Shown here: piece by piece, positions 1 to 8,280 of the stretch
Layout of the letters: the number at the start of each line of letters is the position of its first letter
Numbering within the stretch: the stretch's first letter is position 1
Made by a program: the position numbers and the translations under genes
The notes under the pieces: generated by a model
Told to the model about the DNA's origin: nothing
Seen by the model: the letters and a program-made list of their open reading frames with translations, nothing else
Database searches by the model: none
Assembly: GCA_946407065.1 (NCBI GenBank)
Contig: CAMJMQ010000005.1
Location: 62,001-126,000 of the forward strand
DNA: 64,000 bases
Reading direction: 5' to 3'
Source: an uncultured Clostridia bacterium
GTDB taxonomy: Bacteria > Bacillota > Clostridia > Oscillospirales > Acutalibacteraceae

Positions 1-1
1 T

Positions 2-670
2 GTCACACCGAGCGGACTGGATGACGAAAATCATTATTCCACCGCCTATGATATGGCGCTGTTGATGGCGTACGCCATGCAGAATGAGGATTTTGCCTTC
101 ATCACCTCGCAGACCTCCATGGAGGTGCACTTCCTCTATCCCGCCGACAAATTCATCACCTATCCGAACCATAATAAGCTGCTCAAGATGTACAAGGATT
201 GCATCGGCGGTAAAACAGGCTTTACGGACGCGGCGGGGCGTTGTCTTGTCACCGCGGCACGGCGCGACGATCTTGATCTGATCGCCGTCACGCTCAATGA
301 CCGCAGTGATTGGGGCGACCATACCGAGCTGTATGAAGCGGGCTTCTCACAGTATAAGACAGTGACTGTCGATACGGATATGGATTCCATCGGCGTTGTC
401 GGCGGAGAAGCGGATTCCATTTCGCTGAATACGGAGGATCTGCAAGTCGTCGTTCCCGCCGATACTCAGGAGATCGACACACAGGTTTATTTGCCTGTGT
501 TCCTCTACGCGCCGATCCGACAGGACGTCCCCGTCGGAAAGGTTGTTTGCCTTGCGAACGGTGAGGTGCTGTCCGAAACGCCGATCACAACAGCGCAAAA
601 CGTCGATCAGGATCGTCAAAAACGAAGTTTATTCACGTATATAAAGGATTTGTTACATTGGCACAGTTAG
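2..670 (+). CDS. D-alanyl-D-alanine carboxypeptidase (peptidase S11), 5' end outside window
   Basis: C-terminal part of a low-molecular-weight penicillin-binding protein that trims the terminal D-Ala from peptidoglycan stem peptides outside the membrane. The frame is open from base 2 and already reads TPSGLDDENHYSTAYDMA, a typical S11 stretch lying between the SxN and KTG motifs; the SxxK and SxN motifs must lie upstream. The third active-site motif is visible as KTGFTDAAGR (near base 212). The rest is the beta-rich C-terminal domain. The last 13 bases overlap the TTG start of the next gene, so the two are probably translationally coupled. A membrane anchor helix, common in this family, is not obvious at the C-terminus. 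Confidence 0.88.
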   Translation, partial: VTPSGLDDENHYSTAYDMALLMAYAMQNEDFAFITSQTSMEVHFLYPADKFITYPNHNKLLKMYKDCIGGKTGFTDAAGRCLVTAARRDDLDLIAVTLNDRSDWGDHTELYEAGFSQYKTVTVDTDMDSIGVVGGEADSISLNTEDLQVVVPADTQEIDTQVYLPVFLYAPIRQDVPVGKVVCLANGEVLSETPITTAQNVDQDRQKRSLFTYIKDLLHWHS

Positions 671-1425
671 TTCGATTGCAGAAAATGCTCGCCGAATGCG
701 GCGTTGCTTCGCGCAGAAAAAGTGAAGAATTGATCGCCGCGGGCAGGGTACGCGTCAACGGTAAAGTGGCTCAGATCGGCGATAAGGTCGATCCGCGCAA
801 TGACAAGGTCTATGTCGGCAAGCGCCGCGTCACCGGTACCGCCAAGCCCAAGGTGCGCTATATCATGCTCAACAAACCGCGCGGCGTGCTCACTACGATG
901 AACGATGAGCGCGGCAGAAGGTGTGTCGCGGATCTGATCAAGGATATTGATGTGCGCCTCTATCCCGTCGGCAGGCTCGACCGCGACAGCGAGGGGATGC
1001 TTTTGATGACCAATGACGGCGCGTTCGCCAACCATGTCATGCACCCCAAAAAGCATGTCAACAAGGTCTACCGTGTCACGGTGCGTCCGAATATCAAGGA
1101 CGAGCAGGTCGCAAAGCTCGAGAGCGGCGTTGTCATCGACGGCAGAAAAACCGCTCCGGCACAGGTGCGCGTTGTCAGCCGTGATAAGGATAATGAGCGC
1201 TGTATCCTCGAGATCGTCATCCGCGAGGGCAGGAACCGCCAGATCCGCAAGATGTGCGACGCGGTCGGCTTAGAGGTCGCGCGATTGAAGCGCATCGCGA
1301 TCGGCGGCGTCAAGCTCGGCAAGCTGCGTTCCGGCATGTACCGCGATCTGACCGACATCGAGGTGCGCAAGCTCTCTGCCGATCCTAATCCCAACCCCGA
1401 TTTTGATCTCGATTCCCTTCTGTAG
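658..1425 (+). CDS. rluB: RNA pseudouridine synthase, RsuA/RluB family
   Basis: Isomerises a specific uridine to pseudouridine in rRNA (23S U2605-type for RluB). An N-terminal S4 RNA-binding domain (residues ~4-60, MLAECGVASRRKSEELI) is followed by the catalytic domain. The family motif GRLDRDSEGMLLMTNDG contains the catalytic aspartate D108. Length 255 aa is normal for the family. The start is TTG inside the end of the preceding carboxypeptidase gene; the S4 domain begins directly after it, so no longer start is needed. RsuA/RluB/RluE members cannot be told apart with certainty by eye; RluB is the usual Firmicutes assignment next to dac-type genes. Confidence 0.88.
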   Translation: MAQLVRLQKMLAECGVASRRKSEELIAAGRVRVNGKVAQIGDKVDPRNDKVYVGKRRVTGTAKPKVRYIMLNKPRGVLTTMNDERGRRCVADLIKDIDVRLYPVGRLDRDSEGMLLMTNDGAFANHVMHPKKHVNKVYRVTVRPNIKDEQVAKLESGVVIDGRKTAPAQVRVVSRDKDNERCILEIVIREGRNRQIRKMCDAVGLEVARLKRIAIGGVKLGKLRSGMYRDLTDIEVRKLSADPNPNPDFDLDSLL

Positions 1426-1442
1426 GGGAGGGTTTGTCCCTG

Positions 1443-1461
1443 TTTCTTAACGAAATGACAT
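1443..1461. repeat. Isolated copy of the MITE arm motif
   Basis: TTTCTTAACGAAATGACAT is the reverse complement of a near match to the arm of the palindrome at 1880-2031 (ATGTCATTAAGTTAAGAAA). It lies between rluB and the next gene, 430 bases from the full element, and looks like a degenerate half copy. Confidence 0.5.
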
Positions 1462-1518
1462 GGCGCACTCCTACTGCTTGGGGATGATTTTTGATAGTAT
1501 TACTAACGGAGAATAACT

Positions 1519-1872
1519 ATGCTCGTTGTCAAGCCCGATCCGAAAAATGAACAGAGTGACACGAAGGCGCTGAATGCCTTTCTGGATGATACCCCCTGTG
1601 GCTTTATCCGCTTTCATCATCGCGGCTATATCATCGTCGTGGACGAGCTGTTGCCGCTGCCCGAGGATCCGCAGAACATTGATAAACCTGTATACGCGAT
1701 CCTCGACACGATCATCCGTGCCATCGGCTCCTATGGGCTGAATCACTCCTGCTACTACTTTGAGTGTGAAAATCCCGTGCTGTTCCCGACGCTGGAGGCA
1801 CTGCGCTTTTCGCTTAAGGACGGCATGGCAAAAAGCGATCTGTCCAAAATACTGAACCATCAACACCACTGA
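1519..1872 (+). CDS. Conserved-looking small protein of unknown function
   Basis: 117 aa, not recognised. The start has a ribosome-binding site (GGAG about 8 bases before ATG). The protein is soluble, with no signal peptide or membrane segment, has a central segment rich in hydrophobic and acidic residues (GYIIVVDELLPLPEDP) and a single pair of Cys residues (C27 region and NHSCYYFECEN). It stands between rluB and the carboxyltransferase operon with a palindromic element directly after it, so it is probably a single-gene unit. Codon use matches the neighbours, which supports it being real; no function can be given. Confidence 0.6.
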   Translation: MLVVKPDPKNEQSDTKALNAFLDDTPCGFIRFHHRGYIIVVDELLPLPEDPQNIDKPVYAILDTIIRAIGSYGLNHSCYYFECENPVLFPTLEALRFSLKDGMAKSDLSKILNHQHH

Positions 1873-1879
1873 TCCGACC

Positions 1880-2031
1880 GCTCCCTGTAAGGAGCAATGT
1901 CATTAAGTTAAGAAAGGCTCCTTTTGGTAAAAGGAGCTGTCACCGAATGGTGACTGAGGAATTGTATCAATTGACCGAGCGTCAGCGAGATACTTTTTTC
2001 TTAACCTAATGATATTGCTTGAAACGGGAGC
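1880..2031. repeat. MITE-like palindromic element with ~35-bp terminal inverted repeats
   Basis: Left arm GCTCCC...GCAATGTCATTAAGTTAAG (1880-1915) pairs with the reverse complement of the right arm (1997-2031: TTTCTTAACCTAATGATATTGC...GGGAGC). Inside is a degraded copy of the dispersed family B hairpin (GGCTCCTTTTGGTAAAAGGAGCTG, GTCACC...GGTGAC). No ORF inside. The right end runs into TTTTCTTTTT, so the whole palindrome may also act as a transcription terminator for the gene before it. This explains most of the 286-base gap up to the next gene. Confidence 0.7.
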
Positions 2032-2071
2032 TTTTCTTTTTGAAATCAATTCAAAAAACGGTGTTTTTCCC

Positions 2072-2100
2072 TTGCTATTTTAGAACGATTGTAATATAAT
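2072..2100 (+). promoter_or_regulatory. Sigma-A-type promoter of the carboxyltransferase operon
   Basis: TTGCTA (2072-2077), 17-base spacer, TATAAT (2095-2100), about 60 bases before the first gene. A perfect -10 box with the ideal spacing. Confidence 0.7.
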
Positions 2101-2158
2101 GTAAGATGAAGATTTATGTGGCACCGGTTTATCTGTGTGCCTGTTAGGAGGAATGTTT

Positions 2159-3442
2159 GTGGGAGTTGAAAAGATTTCATCCTACGATGTATTGAACGCC
2201 TTTTTTGATGAGGGCAGCTTCAATGAGACCGACGCTTATTTAAAGGGCGAGTCGGGTGAGGCTGAGGCGGTGACCGGCTACGGTACGGTCGACGGCGTTG
2301 ACGTCTACGCATTCGCGCAGAATGTCGATGTCTGCGGCGGCGCGATGAGTAAGGCGCAGTCCAAAAAGATCACCAGGCTCTATGATCTGGCGCTGAAGAC
2401 CGGCGCTCCCGTAGTCGGCTTCTATGATTCAGTCGGCGGCAGACTGGAGCAAAAATATGAGCTTCTCTCCGCGTACGGCGAGATTTTGAGAAAGTCATCG
2501 AAGCTCAGCGGTATCGTTCCGCAGATCTCCGTCATTCTCGGCAACTGCATGGGAACCTCGGCGCTGATCGCGGCGGCGGCTGACTATATTATCATGGAAA
2601 AGGACGCAAAGCTGAGCGTTGACACGGTCGGCGGGAAGGTCTCCGCACAGGATAATCTCAGCAGCGGTAACGCTTCCTTTGTCTGCGAGGGCTATGAGGC
2701 TTGTGTGGATAAGGCGAAGGCGCTGCTCGGCTATTTCCCCGCGAACAACCTCGAGCCCGCACCGGCGTTTGAGTCGGTTCCCGCTTATGCTGAGCCGGAT
2801 AAATTACCCAAGTATTTTGCCGATGAAGGCTCCATCCTGTGTGTCGGCGGCGGTTACGGCGAGCCCGTTTGCACCGCGTTCGGCAGGGTAAACGGCTATC
2901 CTGTCGGCATCATCGTCACCAAGGGCGGCGTGATCTCTTCCGACAGCGCCAAGAAGATGACCAAGCATGTGCGCTTCTGCGACGCTTTCTCGATCCCGCT
3001 GATCACCATCGTTGACGCGGAGAAGTTTGAGAGCCTCGGCGACGCCTCCAAACTGATCTCGACTTATGCCGATGCTACCACTGTCAAGATCTCGATCATC
3101 TCGGGTACCGCGATCGGCGCGGTCTATATCGCGCTGGCAGGTTCCACAGCGGGCGCCGATCTGGTCTATGCAATGTATGACGCGGTCGTTTCTCCCGTAG
3201 CGCCCAAGGCGGCGGCGTTCATCCTCGACGGCAGTATCGCCGACGCGCCTGTCGCACAGCAGGACAAAATGGCGATGGATTACGTCAAGGCGAATCTCAC
3301 CGCGGTCAAGGCGGCTGAGGACGGTTATATCGACGATATCGTGGATACCGATATACTGCGTGATAAGCTGTGCAGCGCGATCGAGATCCTGCTGAGCAAG
3401 CGTGTATCCACCTTGCCGAAGAAGCATACTACCAAGGTATAA
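2159..3442 (+). CDS. Acyl-CoA carboxyltransferase-like subunit (transcarboxylase 12S / PccB-MmdA family, short form)
   Basis: A crotonase-fold carboxyltransferase that would move a carboxyl group between biotin and an acyl-CoA or related acceptor. Glycine-rich oxyanion-type segments are visible (VGFYDSVGGRLEQKYELLSAY, ILGNCMGTSALIAAAADYII). At ~427 aa it is clearly shorter than PccB/MmdA (~510 aa), so the substrate cannot be fixed. Start choice: AGGAGG at 2146-2151 is 7 bases from GTG 2159; the in-frame GTG at 2135 would place the Shine-Dalgarno inside the gene and ATG 2153 is too close. It heads an operon with the biotin carrier and the pyruvate/oxaloacetate carboxyltransferase, as in transcarboxylase or decarboxylase systems. 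Confidence 0.72.
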   Translation: MGVEKISSYDVLNAFFDEGSFNETDAYLKGESGEAEAVTGYGTVDGVDVYAFAQNVDVCGGAMSKAQSKKITRLYDLALKTGAPVVGFYDSVGGRLEQKYELLSAYGEILRKSSKLSGIVPQISVILGNCMGTSALIAAAADYIIMEKDAKLSVDTVGGKVSAQDNLSSGNASFVCEGYEACVDKAKALLGYFPANNLEPAPAFESVPAYAEPDKLPKYFADEGSILCVGGGYGEPVCTAFGRVNGYPVGIIVTKGGVISSDSAKKMTKHVRFCDAFSIPLITIVDAEKFESLGDASKLISTYADATTVKISIISGTAIGAVYIALAGSTAGADLVYAMYDAVVSPVAPKAAAFILDGSIADAPVAQQDKMAMDYVKANLTAVKAAEDGYIDDIVDTDILRDKLCSAIEILLSKRVSTLPKKHTTKV

Positions 3443-3510
3443 TGCGGTCGCGTTCGATGAAGAAGCGATCCTTTCGATCTGATAAATTATAGAAATAAGA
3501 GGTAACGATT

Positions 3511-3876
3511 ATGAAGAATCTGAGAATCACCGTCAACGGTGTCGCATATGACGTACAGGTAGAAGAATTGAACGGGAACGAAGCTCCTGCTTCTGCTCCT
3601 GTTGCGGCAGCTCCTGTCAAAGCCGCTGCACCGAAAAAAGCAGCCGCGGCTGCCGCCGGCGCGGGTGAGAAGGTGGCCGCTCCCATGCCCGGTACCATCG
3701 TATCCGTTAACGTCTCCGACGGTCAGTCCGTCAAGAAGGGCGACGTCCTCGTTGTTCTTGAGGCGATGAAGATGGAAAATGAGATCAAAGCGCCTAAGGA
3801 CGGCACCATCACCGGTATCTCCGTCAGCAAAGGCGAGAGTGTAGATACCGGCGCGACCCTCGTGACCATAGGCTAA
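3511..3876 (+). CDS. Biotin carboxyl carrier protein (transcarboxylase 1.3S / decarboxylase type)
   Basis: 121 aa swinging-arm subunit. Residues 1-25 are a short N-terminal beta region (MKNLRITVNGVAYDVQVEEL), residues ~27-55 an Ala/Pro/Lys-rich flexible linker, and residues ~55-121 a biotinyl domain with the biotinylation motif EAMKMEN, K87 being the modified lysine. This layout equals the gamma/biotin subunits of oxaloacetate and methylmalonyl-CoA decarboxylases and of transcarboxylase. It sits between the two carboxyltransferase genes, 10 bases before the next one, and must carry carboxybiotin between their active sites. No biotin carboxylase gene is next to it, which argues against an ATP-dependent carboxylase. 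Confidence 0.9.
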   Translation: MKNLRITVNGVAYDVQVEELNGNEAPASAPVAAAPVKAAAPKKAAAAAAGAGEKVAAPMPGTIVSVNVSDGQSVKKGDVLVVLEAMKMENEIKAPKDGTITGISVSKGESVDTGATLVTIG

Positions 3877-3886
3877 GGAGAATAAG

Positions 3887-5287
3887 ATGAGCAAGAAGAT
3901 TTTAGTCACAGAGACAGCGTTGCGCGACGCGCATCAGAGCCTGATCGCGACCCGTATGACGACCGAAGAGATGCTCCCGATCCTCGATGAGATGGACAAG
4001 ATCGGCTTCTATTCGCTCGAATGCTGGGGCGGCGCGACCTTCGACAGCTGTCTGCGATTTTTGAATGAAGACCCGTGGGAGCGTTTACGCACCATCCGCG
4101 CGCATTGCAAGAACACCAAGCTCCAAATGCTGTTCCGCGGACAGAATATGCTCGGCTACCGTCACTATGCCGATGATGTCCTCGAGTATTTTGTACAGCG
4201 TTCCGTCGCGAACGGTATCGATATCATCCGTATCTTTGACGCGCTGAACGATATCAAGAATCTGCAGGTCGCCATCAAGGCAGCTAAGAAAGAAGGCGCT
4301 CACGCGCAGGTAGCGATCAGCTATACCACAGGCCCCGTCTTTACCGACGAGTATTATGTCGAGTACGCCAAGCGCATTGCCGACGCGGGCGCGGATTCCA
4401 TCTGCATCAAGGATATGGCGGCACTGCTCACGCCGTATCGTACCGAAAAGCTCGTCAAGGCGATCAAGTCACAGGTCGATCTGCCCCTGCAGCTCCATAC
4501 CCACTATACCTCGGGTCTTGCTTCGATGTGCCTGATGAAGGGCGTTGAAGCGGGCGTTGATATGATCGACACCGCGATCTCTCCGCTGGCGCTGGGTACC
4601 TCTCACGCGCCGACCGAGAGCATGATCGCCGCGTTCATGGGTACCGAATATGATACGGGCATCAAGCTCGAGAGCCTGACCCCGATCCGCGAATACTTCA
4701 TGACCCTGCGCGAGAAGTATATCAAGAGCGGTCTGCTCGATCCCAAGATGCTCGCTACCGACGTCAAGGCGCTGATCTATCAGGTGCCGGGCGGTATGCT
4801 GAGCAACCTGCTCAGTCAGCTCAAGCAGGCGGGCAAGGAGGATCAGCTCACTCAGGTGCTCGAAGAGGTACCGCGTGTGCGTGAGGACAGCGGTTATCCG
4901 CCGCTCGTCACCCCGACCTCTCAGATCGTCGGTACACAGGCGGTGTTCAACGTCATCATGGGCGAGCGCTACAAGATGTGCACCAACGAGTTCAAGGATC
5001 TGGTCGCGGGCAAATACGGCACCACTCCGATGCCCATCGACCCCGAGTTCCGCAAGCGCATTATCGGCGATATGGAGCCGATCGATTGCCGTCCTGCCGA
5101 TCTCCTTGAGCCGGAGCTCGACAAGCTGCGTGCCGAGATCCCGCAGTATATAGAGCAGGAAGAGGACGTCCTGAGTTACGCGCAGTTCCAGAAGGTCGCG
5201 ATCGACTTCTTTGAGAAGCGCCGCAACAAAAAGCTCGGTATCAATTCCACGCTGCTCGACAAAGAGAATAAAGTTCATCCCGTTTGA
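3887..5287 (+). CDS. oadA: Oxaloacetate decarboxylase alpha / pyruvate carboxyltransferase subunit (5S type)
   Basis: TIM-barrel carboxyltransferase that transfers CO2 between oxaloacetate/pyruvate and biotin. Metal and catalytic residues can be seen: D14 in TALRDAHQSL, the carbamylated lysine K175 in SICIKDMAALL, and H204/H206 in QLHTHYTSG. The barrel is followed by the conserved helical region (LATDVKALIYQVPGGMLSNL). Length 466 aa equals a stand-alone 5S/OadA subunit without a fused biotin domain; the biotin domain is the separate gene just before. No membrane beta subunit (OadB) follows, so either OadB is elsewhere or the three genes work as a soluble transcarboxylase. A strong terminator follows. 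Confidence 0.9.
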   Translation: MSKKILVTETALRDAHQSLIATRMTTEEMLPILDEMDKIGFYSLECWGGATFDSCLRFLNEDPWERLRTIRAHCKNTKLQMLFRGQNMLGYRHYADDVLEYFVQRSVANGIDIIRIFDALNDIKNLQVAIKAAKKEGAHAQVAISYTTGPVFTDEYYVEYAKRIADAGADSICIKDMAALLTPYRTEKLVKAIKSQVDLPLQLHTHYTSGLASMCLMKGVEAGVDMIDTAISPLALGTSHAPTESMIAAFMGTEYDTGIKLESLTPIREYFMTLREKYIKSGLLDPKMLATDVKALIYQVPGGMLSNLLSQLKQAGKEDQLTQVLEEVPRVREDSGYPPLVTPTSQIVGTQAVFNVIMGERYKMCTNEFKDLVAGKYGTTPMPIDPEFRKRIIGDMEPIDCRPADLLEPELDKLRAEIPQYIEQEEDVLSYAQFQKVAIDFFEKRRNKKLGINSTLLDKENKVHPV

Positions 5288-5295
5288 TCGGGACC

Positions 5296-5329
5296 AAAAA
5301 AGGCTGTTCATCACGAACAGCCTTTTGTT
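5296..5329. terminator. Bidirectional rho-independent terminator
   Basis: Stem GGCTGTTC / GAACAGCC (5302-5309, 5315-5322), loop ATCAC, A-run before and TTTTGTT after. Lies between convergent genes oadA and tmcAL and can serve both. The same stem sequence is reused at 36598-36618. Confidence 0.88.
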
Positions 5330-5344
5330 ATGTGATATGAGTTA

Positions 5345-6466
5345 TTAAACTTTGATAATGCCTTGAGTGAATTCGTTGATCGGATCAGCCTTTCTTGCGA
5401 TATTCATCGCCTCAGCGGCACGCAGATCAACATTGAATATTTCTTTTGCGGAAATTTGATTAAGTTTTTCATAATCTGTCCTGACCTTCACGATCAGCGG
5501 CAGATTGGCACCTCTGAGCAGATCTTCCGATCCCGATTTGATCCCAAGGATCCGCAGATAGGGGACAGGGGTGTTTTGCAAATCCGCTGTGATATTGAGG
5601 AAAGCCGACAGGATGATACGTCGTATCCGCGCCATGGTGTAGCGTTTCGTTTTGACAGCGTTATATATTTCTGTTAGAGAATTATATTGCTTCGCCGCTT
5701 CTATAATGCGGTATTCCACTCCCTCGCTGACGTCGGCGATTCGGCGCAGTTCTTCCGCTGAGATCGTCTTGAGTCGATAGAGGATGGCAGGCTCAATACT
5801 TTGGATCGTACACGGATGGGGGATTGTCACCGGCGTAAGCAATTTGTACGGTTCACCGTTTTCGATCATCTCGCGGATCTTGCCGGCGGAGGCAATCCCG
5901 TCGCGGATGATATCCTCATCATGATTGACACTCTTGCGCGGGATCGCGATCGGCGTGATCCCATGCTTTTTGCATGCCTTGATGTACTCGAGCGCGAGGA
6001 TGTTGTTGGGCTGATTGATGATCTCGGCATAATGTGCTCCGACCGCCATACTCAGTGCCTTCGGATAGTATTCTCCGCTCTTCATCGCGGCGTGTATCTT
6101 GTCGTTGATCAACTTGTTTTCAAGCAGACTGACGATCTCATTTAGATCGTTGATCGAATTTTCCGCGCCGAAACAAAGTCTGTCGCAGTTCATTGCCGCG
6201 GCAATACGCACGCCGTTTTCCGCGAACGTCTGCGCTCCCGACATCGCGTAAACGATCGGCAGCTCCACGACCATATCCGCGCCGTTTTGAAGCGCCGCCT
6301 TTGCGCGCGCGTATTTATCGGTGATCGCGATATCGCCGCGCTGAACAAAATTGCCGCTCATAATGCAGACGATCTCATCCGCGTATGCTGCTTTAATTTG
6401 CTCTAAAAGAAATTTGTGACCGTTATGAAACGGATTGAATTCACAAATCACCGCCGCACGGCTCAT
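5345..6466 (-). CDS. tmcAL: tRNA(Met) cytidine acetate ligase
   Basis: ATP-dependent enzyme that makes ac4C34 in the anticodon of elongator tRNA-Met using acetate. The N-terminus shows the nucleotidyltransferase HxGH-type signature (CEFNPFHNGHKFLLEQIK) and MSGNFVQRGDIAITDKYARA, both diagnostic for the YlbM/TmcAL family; 373 aa, slightly short of the usual ~400. The frame is open further upstream to 6667, but that extension is translated repeat DNA (families A and B), and ATG 6466 has GGTGAG 4 bases upstream and starts directly before the conserved motif. Neighbouring acetate kinase gene is divergent. Confidence 0.88.
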   Translation of the reverse strand: MSRAAVICEFNPFHNGHKFLLEQIKAAYADEIVCIMSGNFVQRGDIAITDKYARAKAALQNGADMVVELPIVYAMSGAQTFAENGVRIAAAMNCDRLCFGAENSINDLNEIVSLLENKLINDKIHAAMKSGEYYPKALSMAVGAHYAEIINQPNNILALEYIKACKKHGITPIAIPRKSVNHDEDIIRDGIASAGKIREMIENGEPYKLLTPVTIPHPCTIQSIEPAILYRLKTISAEELRRIADVSEGVEYRIIEAAKQYNSLTEIYNAVKTKRYTMARIRRIILSAFLNITADLQNTPVPYLRILGIKSGSEDLLRGANLPLIVKVRTDYEKLNQISAKEIFNVDLRAAEAMNIARKADPINEFTQGIIKV

Positions 6467-6490
6467 GATCTCACCAACTTTCTCTTGATC

Positions 6491-6578
6491 GTCATTGTGA
6501 GGGTTATCCCCACTCATAAGGCTCCCTTTCCTAAGGGAGCTGTCACCGGACACGTGTGTCACGGTGACGGAGGGTTGC
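6491..6578 (+). repeat. Half copy of repeat A followed by a full repeat B
   Basis: GTCATTGTGAGGG (6491-6503) is the left half of the dispersed family A. From 6520, GGCTCCCTTTCCTAAGGGAG then TGTCACCGGACACGTGTGTC and ACGGTGACGGAGGGTTG form a complete family B copy with two nested hairpins. Fills the divergent gap between tmcAL and ackA. Confidence 0.75.
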
Positions 6579-6616
6579 CTTATGCCTTTTACAAGTGAAA
6601 TATCTTGATAAAACAC

Positions 6617-6645
6617 TTGAAATACGCTTTGAAATGTACTATCAT
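6617..6645 (+). promoter_or_regulatory. Sigma-A-type promoter of ackA
   Basis: TTGAAA (6617-6622), 17-base spacer, TATCAT (6640-6645), 47 bases before the acetate kinase start. Confidence 0.6.
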
Positions 6646-6692
6646 AGTATATGTCAAAAATTTGCATTTTTCAATACAGGAGGAAGAATTCT

Positions 6693-7895
6693 ATGAAAAT
6701 ATTAGTTATCAACGCGGGCAGCTCCAGCCTGAAGTATCAGCTGATCGACATGGATACCGAGCAGATGATCGCCAAGGGCAACTGCGAACGTATCGGTCAG
6801 GAGGGCTCCTTCATCGGTCACAAGACCGCCGACGGTCGTTCCTTCACCAAAGAGATCCCCATGCCCGACCACGCTAAGGCGTTCATCGCTGTCAGCAACG
6901 CACTGCTGAGTGAAGAATACGGCGTGATCAAAAACCTCGACGAGGTCGCGGCGATCGGTCATCGTATCGTCCAGGGCGGCGCGTTGTTCAGCGATCCCGA
7001 GCTCGTCACCGAAGAGGTCATCAAGGGCATCGAGAGCTTGATCCCGCTCGCACCGCTGCACAACCCCGGTCACGTACAGGCAATCCGCGGCTGCCAGCAG
7101 GTATTCGGCGACAAGATCCCCATGGTCGTCGTATTCGATACCGCGTTCCATTCCACCATGCCCGAAAAGGCGTATATGTATGCTGTTCCTTATGAGTATT
7201 ATGAGAAGTATGCTGTCCGCCGTTACGGTGCTCACGGCACCTCTCACCGCTTCGTCTCCGGCGCGATGGCGGATCTGATGGGCATGGACATCAAGGACTT
7301 AAAGCTCATCACCTGCCATATCGGCAACGGTTCTTCCATCACCGCAGTCAAGAACGGTAAGGTTGTCGACACCTCCATGGGTCTGACCCCGCTCGACGGT
7401 ATCCTGATGGGTACCCGCTCCGGCTGCCTCGATCCCTCCGTCGTCACCTTCATCGCTGAGAAAGAGGGCTTCACTCCCGAAGAGATGAATACCCTGCTCA
7501 ACAAGAAATCCGGTCTTTTGGGTATTTCCGGCATTTCCAGTGATGACCGCGATGTCACCAAGGCTGAGGAAGAGGGCAACCACCGTGCCGCGCTGGTACA
7601 CCAGATGCTGTACTATCAGATCGCGAAGTACATCGGTCAGTATTGGGTCGCTATGGGCGGCTGTGACGGTATCGTGTTTACCGCGGGTCTGGGCGAGAAT
7701 CAGCCCGCTCTGCGTGAGGCTGTCATCGATTATCTCGCGTTTGCCGGCGTGAAGCTGAACAAGGAAGTCAACGCGACCACCCGTGACACCGCGTTTATCT
7801 CCGCCGAGGATTCTTCCATCCCGGTCGCTGTTATTGCTACCAACGAAGAACTGGCGATCGCGCGCGACACCAAGGCGATCGTAGAAAAGCTGTAA
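6693..7895 (+). CDS. ackA: Acetate kinase
   Basis: Makes ATP from acetyl phosphate and ADP, releasing acetate, the energy-yielding end step of acetate fermentation. ASKHA-fold signatures: NAGSSSLKYQL at the N-terminus, HRIVQGGALFSD, FDTAFHSTMP, HGTSHRFVS with the catalytic His, and the phosphate-binding CHIGNGSS. 400 aa, the normal length. The true start is ATG 6693, with AGGAGGAA 7-9 bases upstream; the longer frame from 6651 crosses the leader. No phosphotransacetylase gene is adjacent. Own promoter and strong terminator, so a single-gene unit. Confidence 0.96.
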   Translation: MKILVINAGSSSLKYQLIDMDTEQMIAKGNCERIGQEGSFIGHKTADGRSFTKEIPMPDHAKAFIAVSNALLSEEYGVIKNLDEVAAIGHRIVQGGALFSDPELVTEEVIKGIESLIPLAPLHNPGHVQAIRGCQQVFGDKIPMVVVFDTAFHSTMPEKAYMYAVPYEYYEKYAVRRYGAHGTSHRFVSGAMADLMGMDIKDLKLITCHIGNGSSITAVKNGKVVDTSMGLTPLDGILMGTRSGCLDPSVVTFIAEKEGFTPEEMNTLLNKKSGLLGISGISSDDRDVTKAEEEGNHRAALVHQMLYYQIAKYIGQYWVAMGGCDGIVFTAGLGENQPALREAVIDYLAFAGVKLNKEVNATTRDTAFISAEDSSIPVAVIATNEELAIARDTKAIVEKL

Positions 7896-7941
7896 TCGCC
7901 TCTCTTTTCTGAGGGTTGCTAACCTAAATCATAGAACAAGT

Positions 7942-7979
7942 CCGTCCTTGACTGCTTTCGTCGAGGGCGGTTCTTTTTT
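7942..7979 (+). terminator. Rho-independent terminator of ackA
   Basis: 11-bp stem (7942-7952 with 7960-7970, some G-U pairs), 7-base loop, then TTCTTTTTT. Confidence 0.85.
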
Positions 7980-8180
7980 GTTCTGAACAAGTGTCAACAC
8001 ATGTTTACAAAATAAGCAATTGGTTTTTTAGTTAAGCAAAATAAGCTAAGAGAAAGAGAAAGAAAAAGAATAAAGAAAAGGATAATGATAATGAAATGAG
8101 AATGATAAAGAAAAAGACAAGCCTATCGGGCTTTTAACATATCAACATGTTTTCCACGTAGTTATCAACATATGATAACT

Positions 8181-8219
8181 GTCATTGCGAGGGTTGTCAG
8201 GCAGAGGCAATCACAACAA
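8181..8219 (+). repeat. Dispersed repeat family A, copy 1
   Basis: GTCATTGCGAGGG...GGCAATCACAAC; right half slightly degraded. Confidence 0.75.
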
Positions 8220-8280
8220 AAACAGGACGATCACAGTCGTCCTGAATTCATCTCATATTCATATCCTATCATTTTTAAAT

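Noticed and set aside
2135-2158. Longer start for the carboxyltransferase gene
   Set aside because: The AGGAGG at 2146-2151 would be inside the coding region; GTG 2159 has ideal spacing.
4469-5314. 281-codon open frame antisense to oadA
   Set aside because: Fully covered by the well-supported oadA gene; shadow of codon bias.
6467-6667. 67-residue N-terminal extension of TmcAL
   Set aside because: Encoded by family A and B repeat DNA and leader sequence; ATG 6466 directly precedes the conserved N-terminal motif and has a ribosome-binding site.
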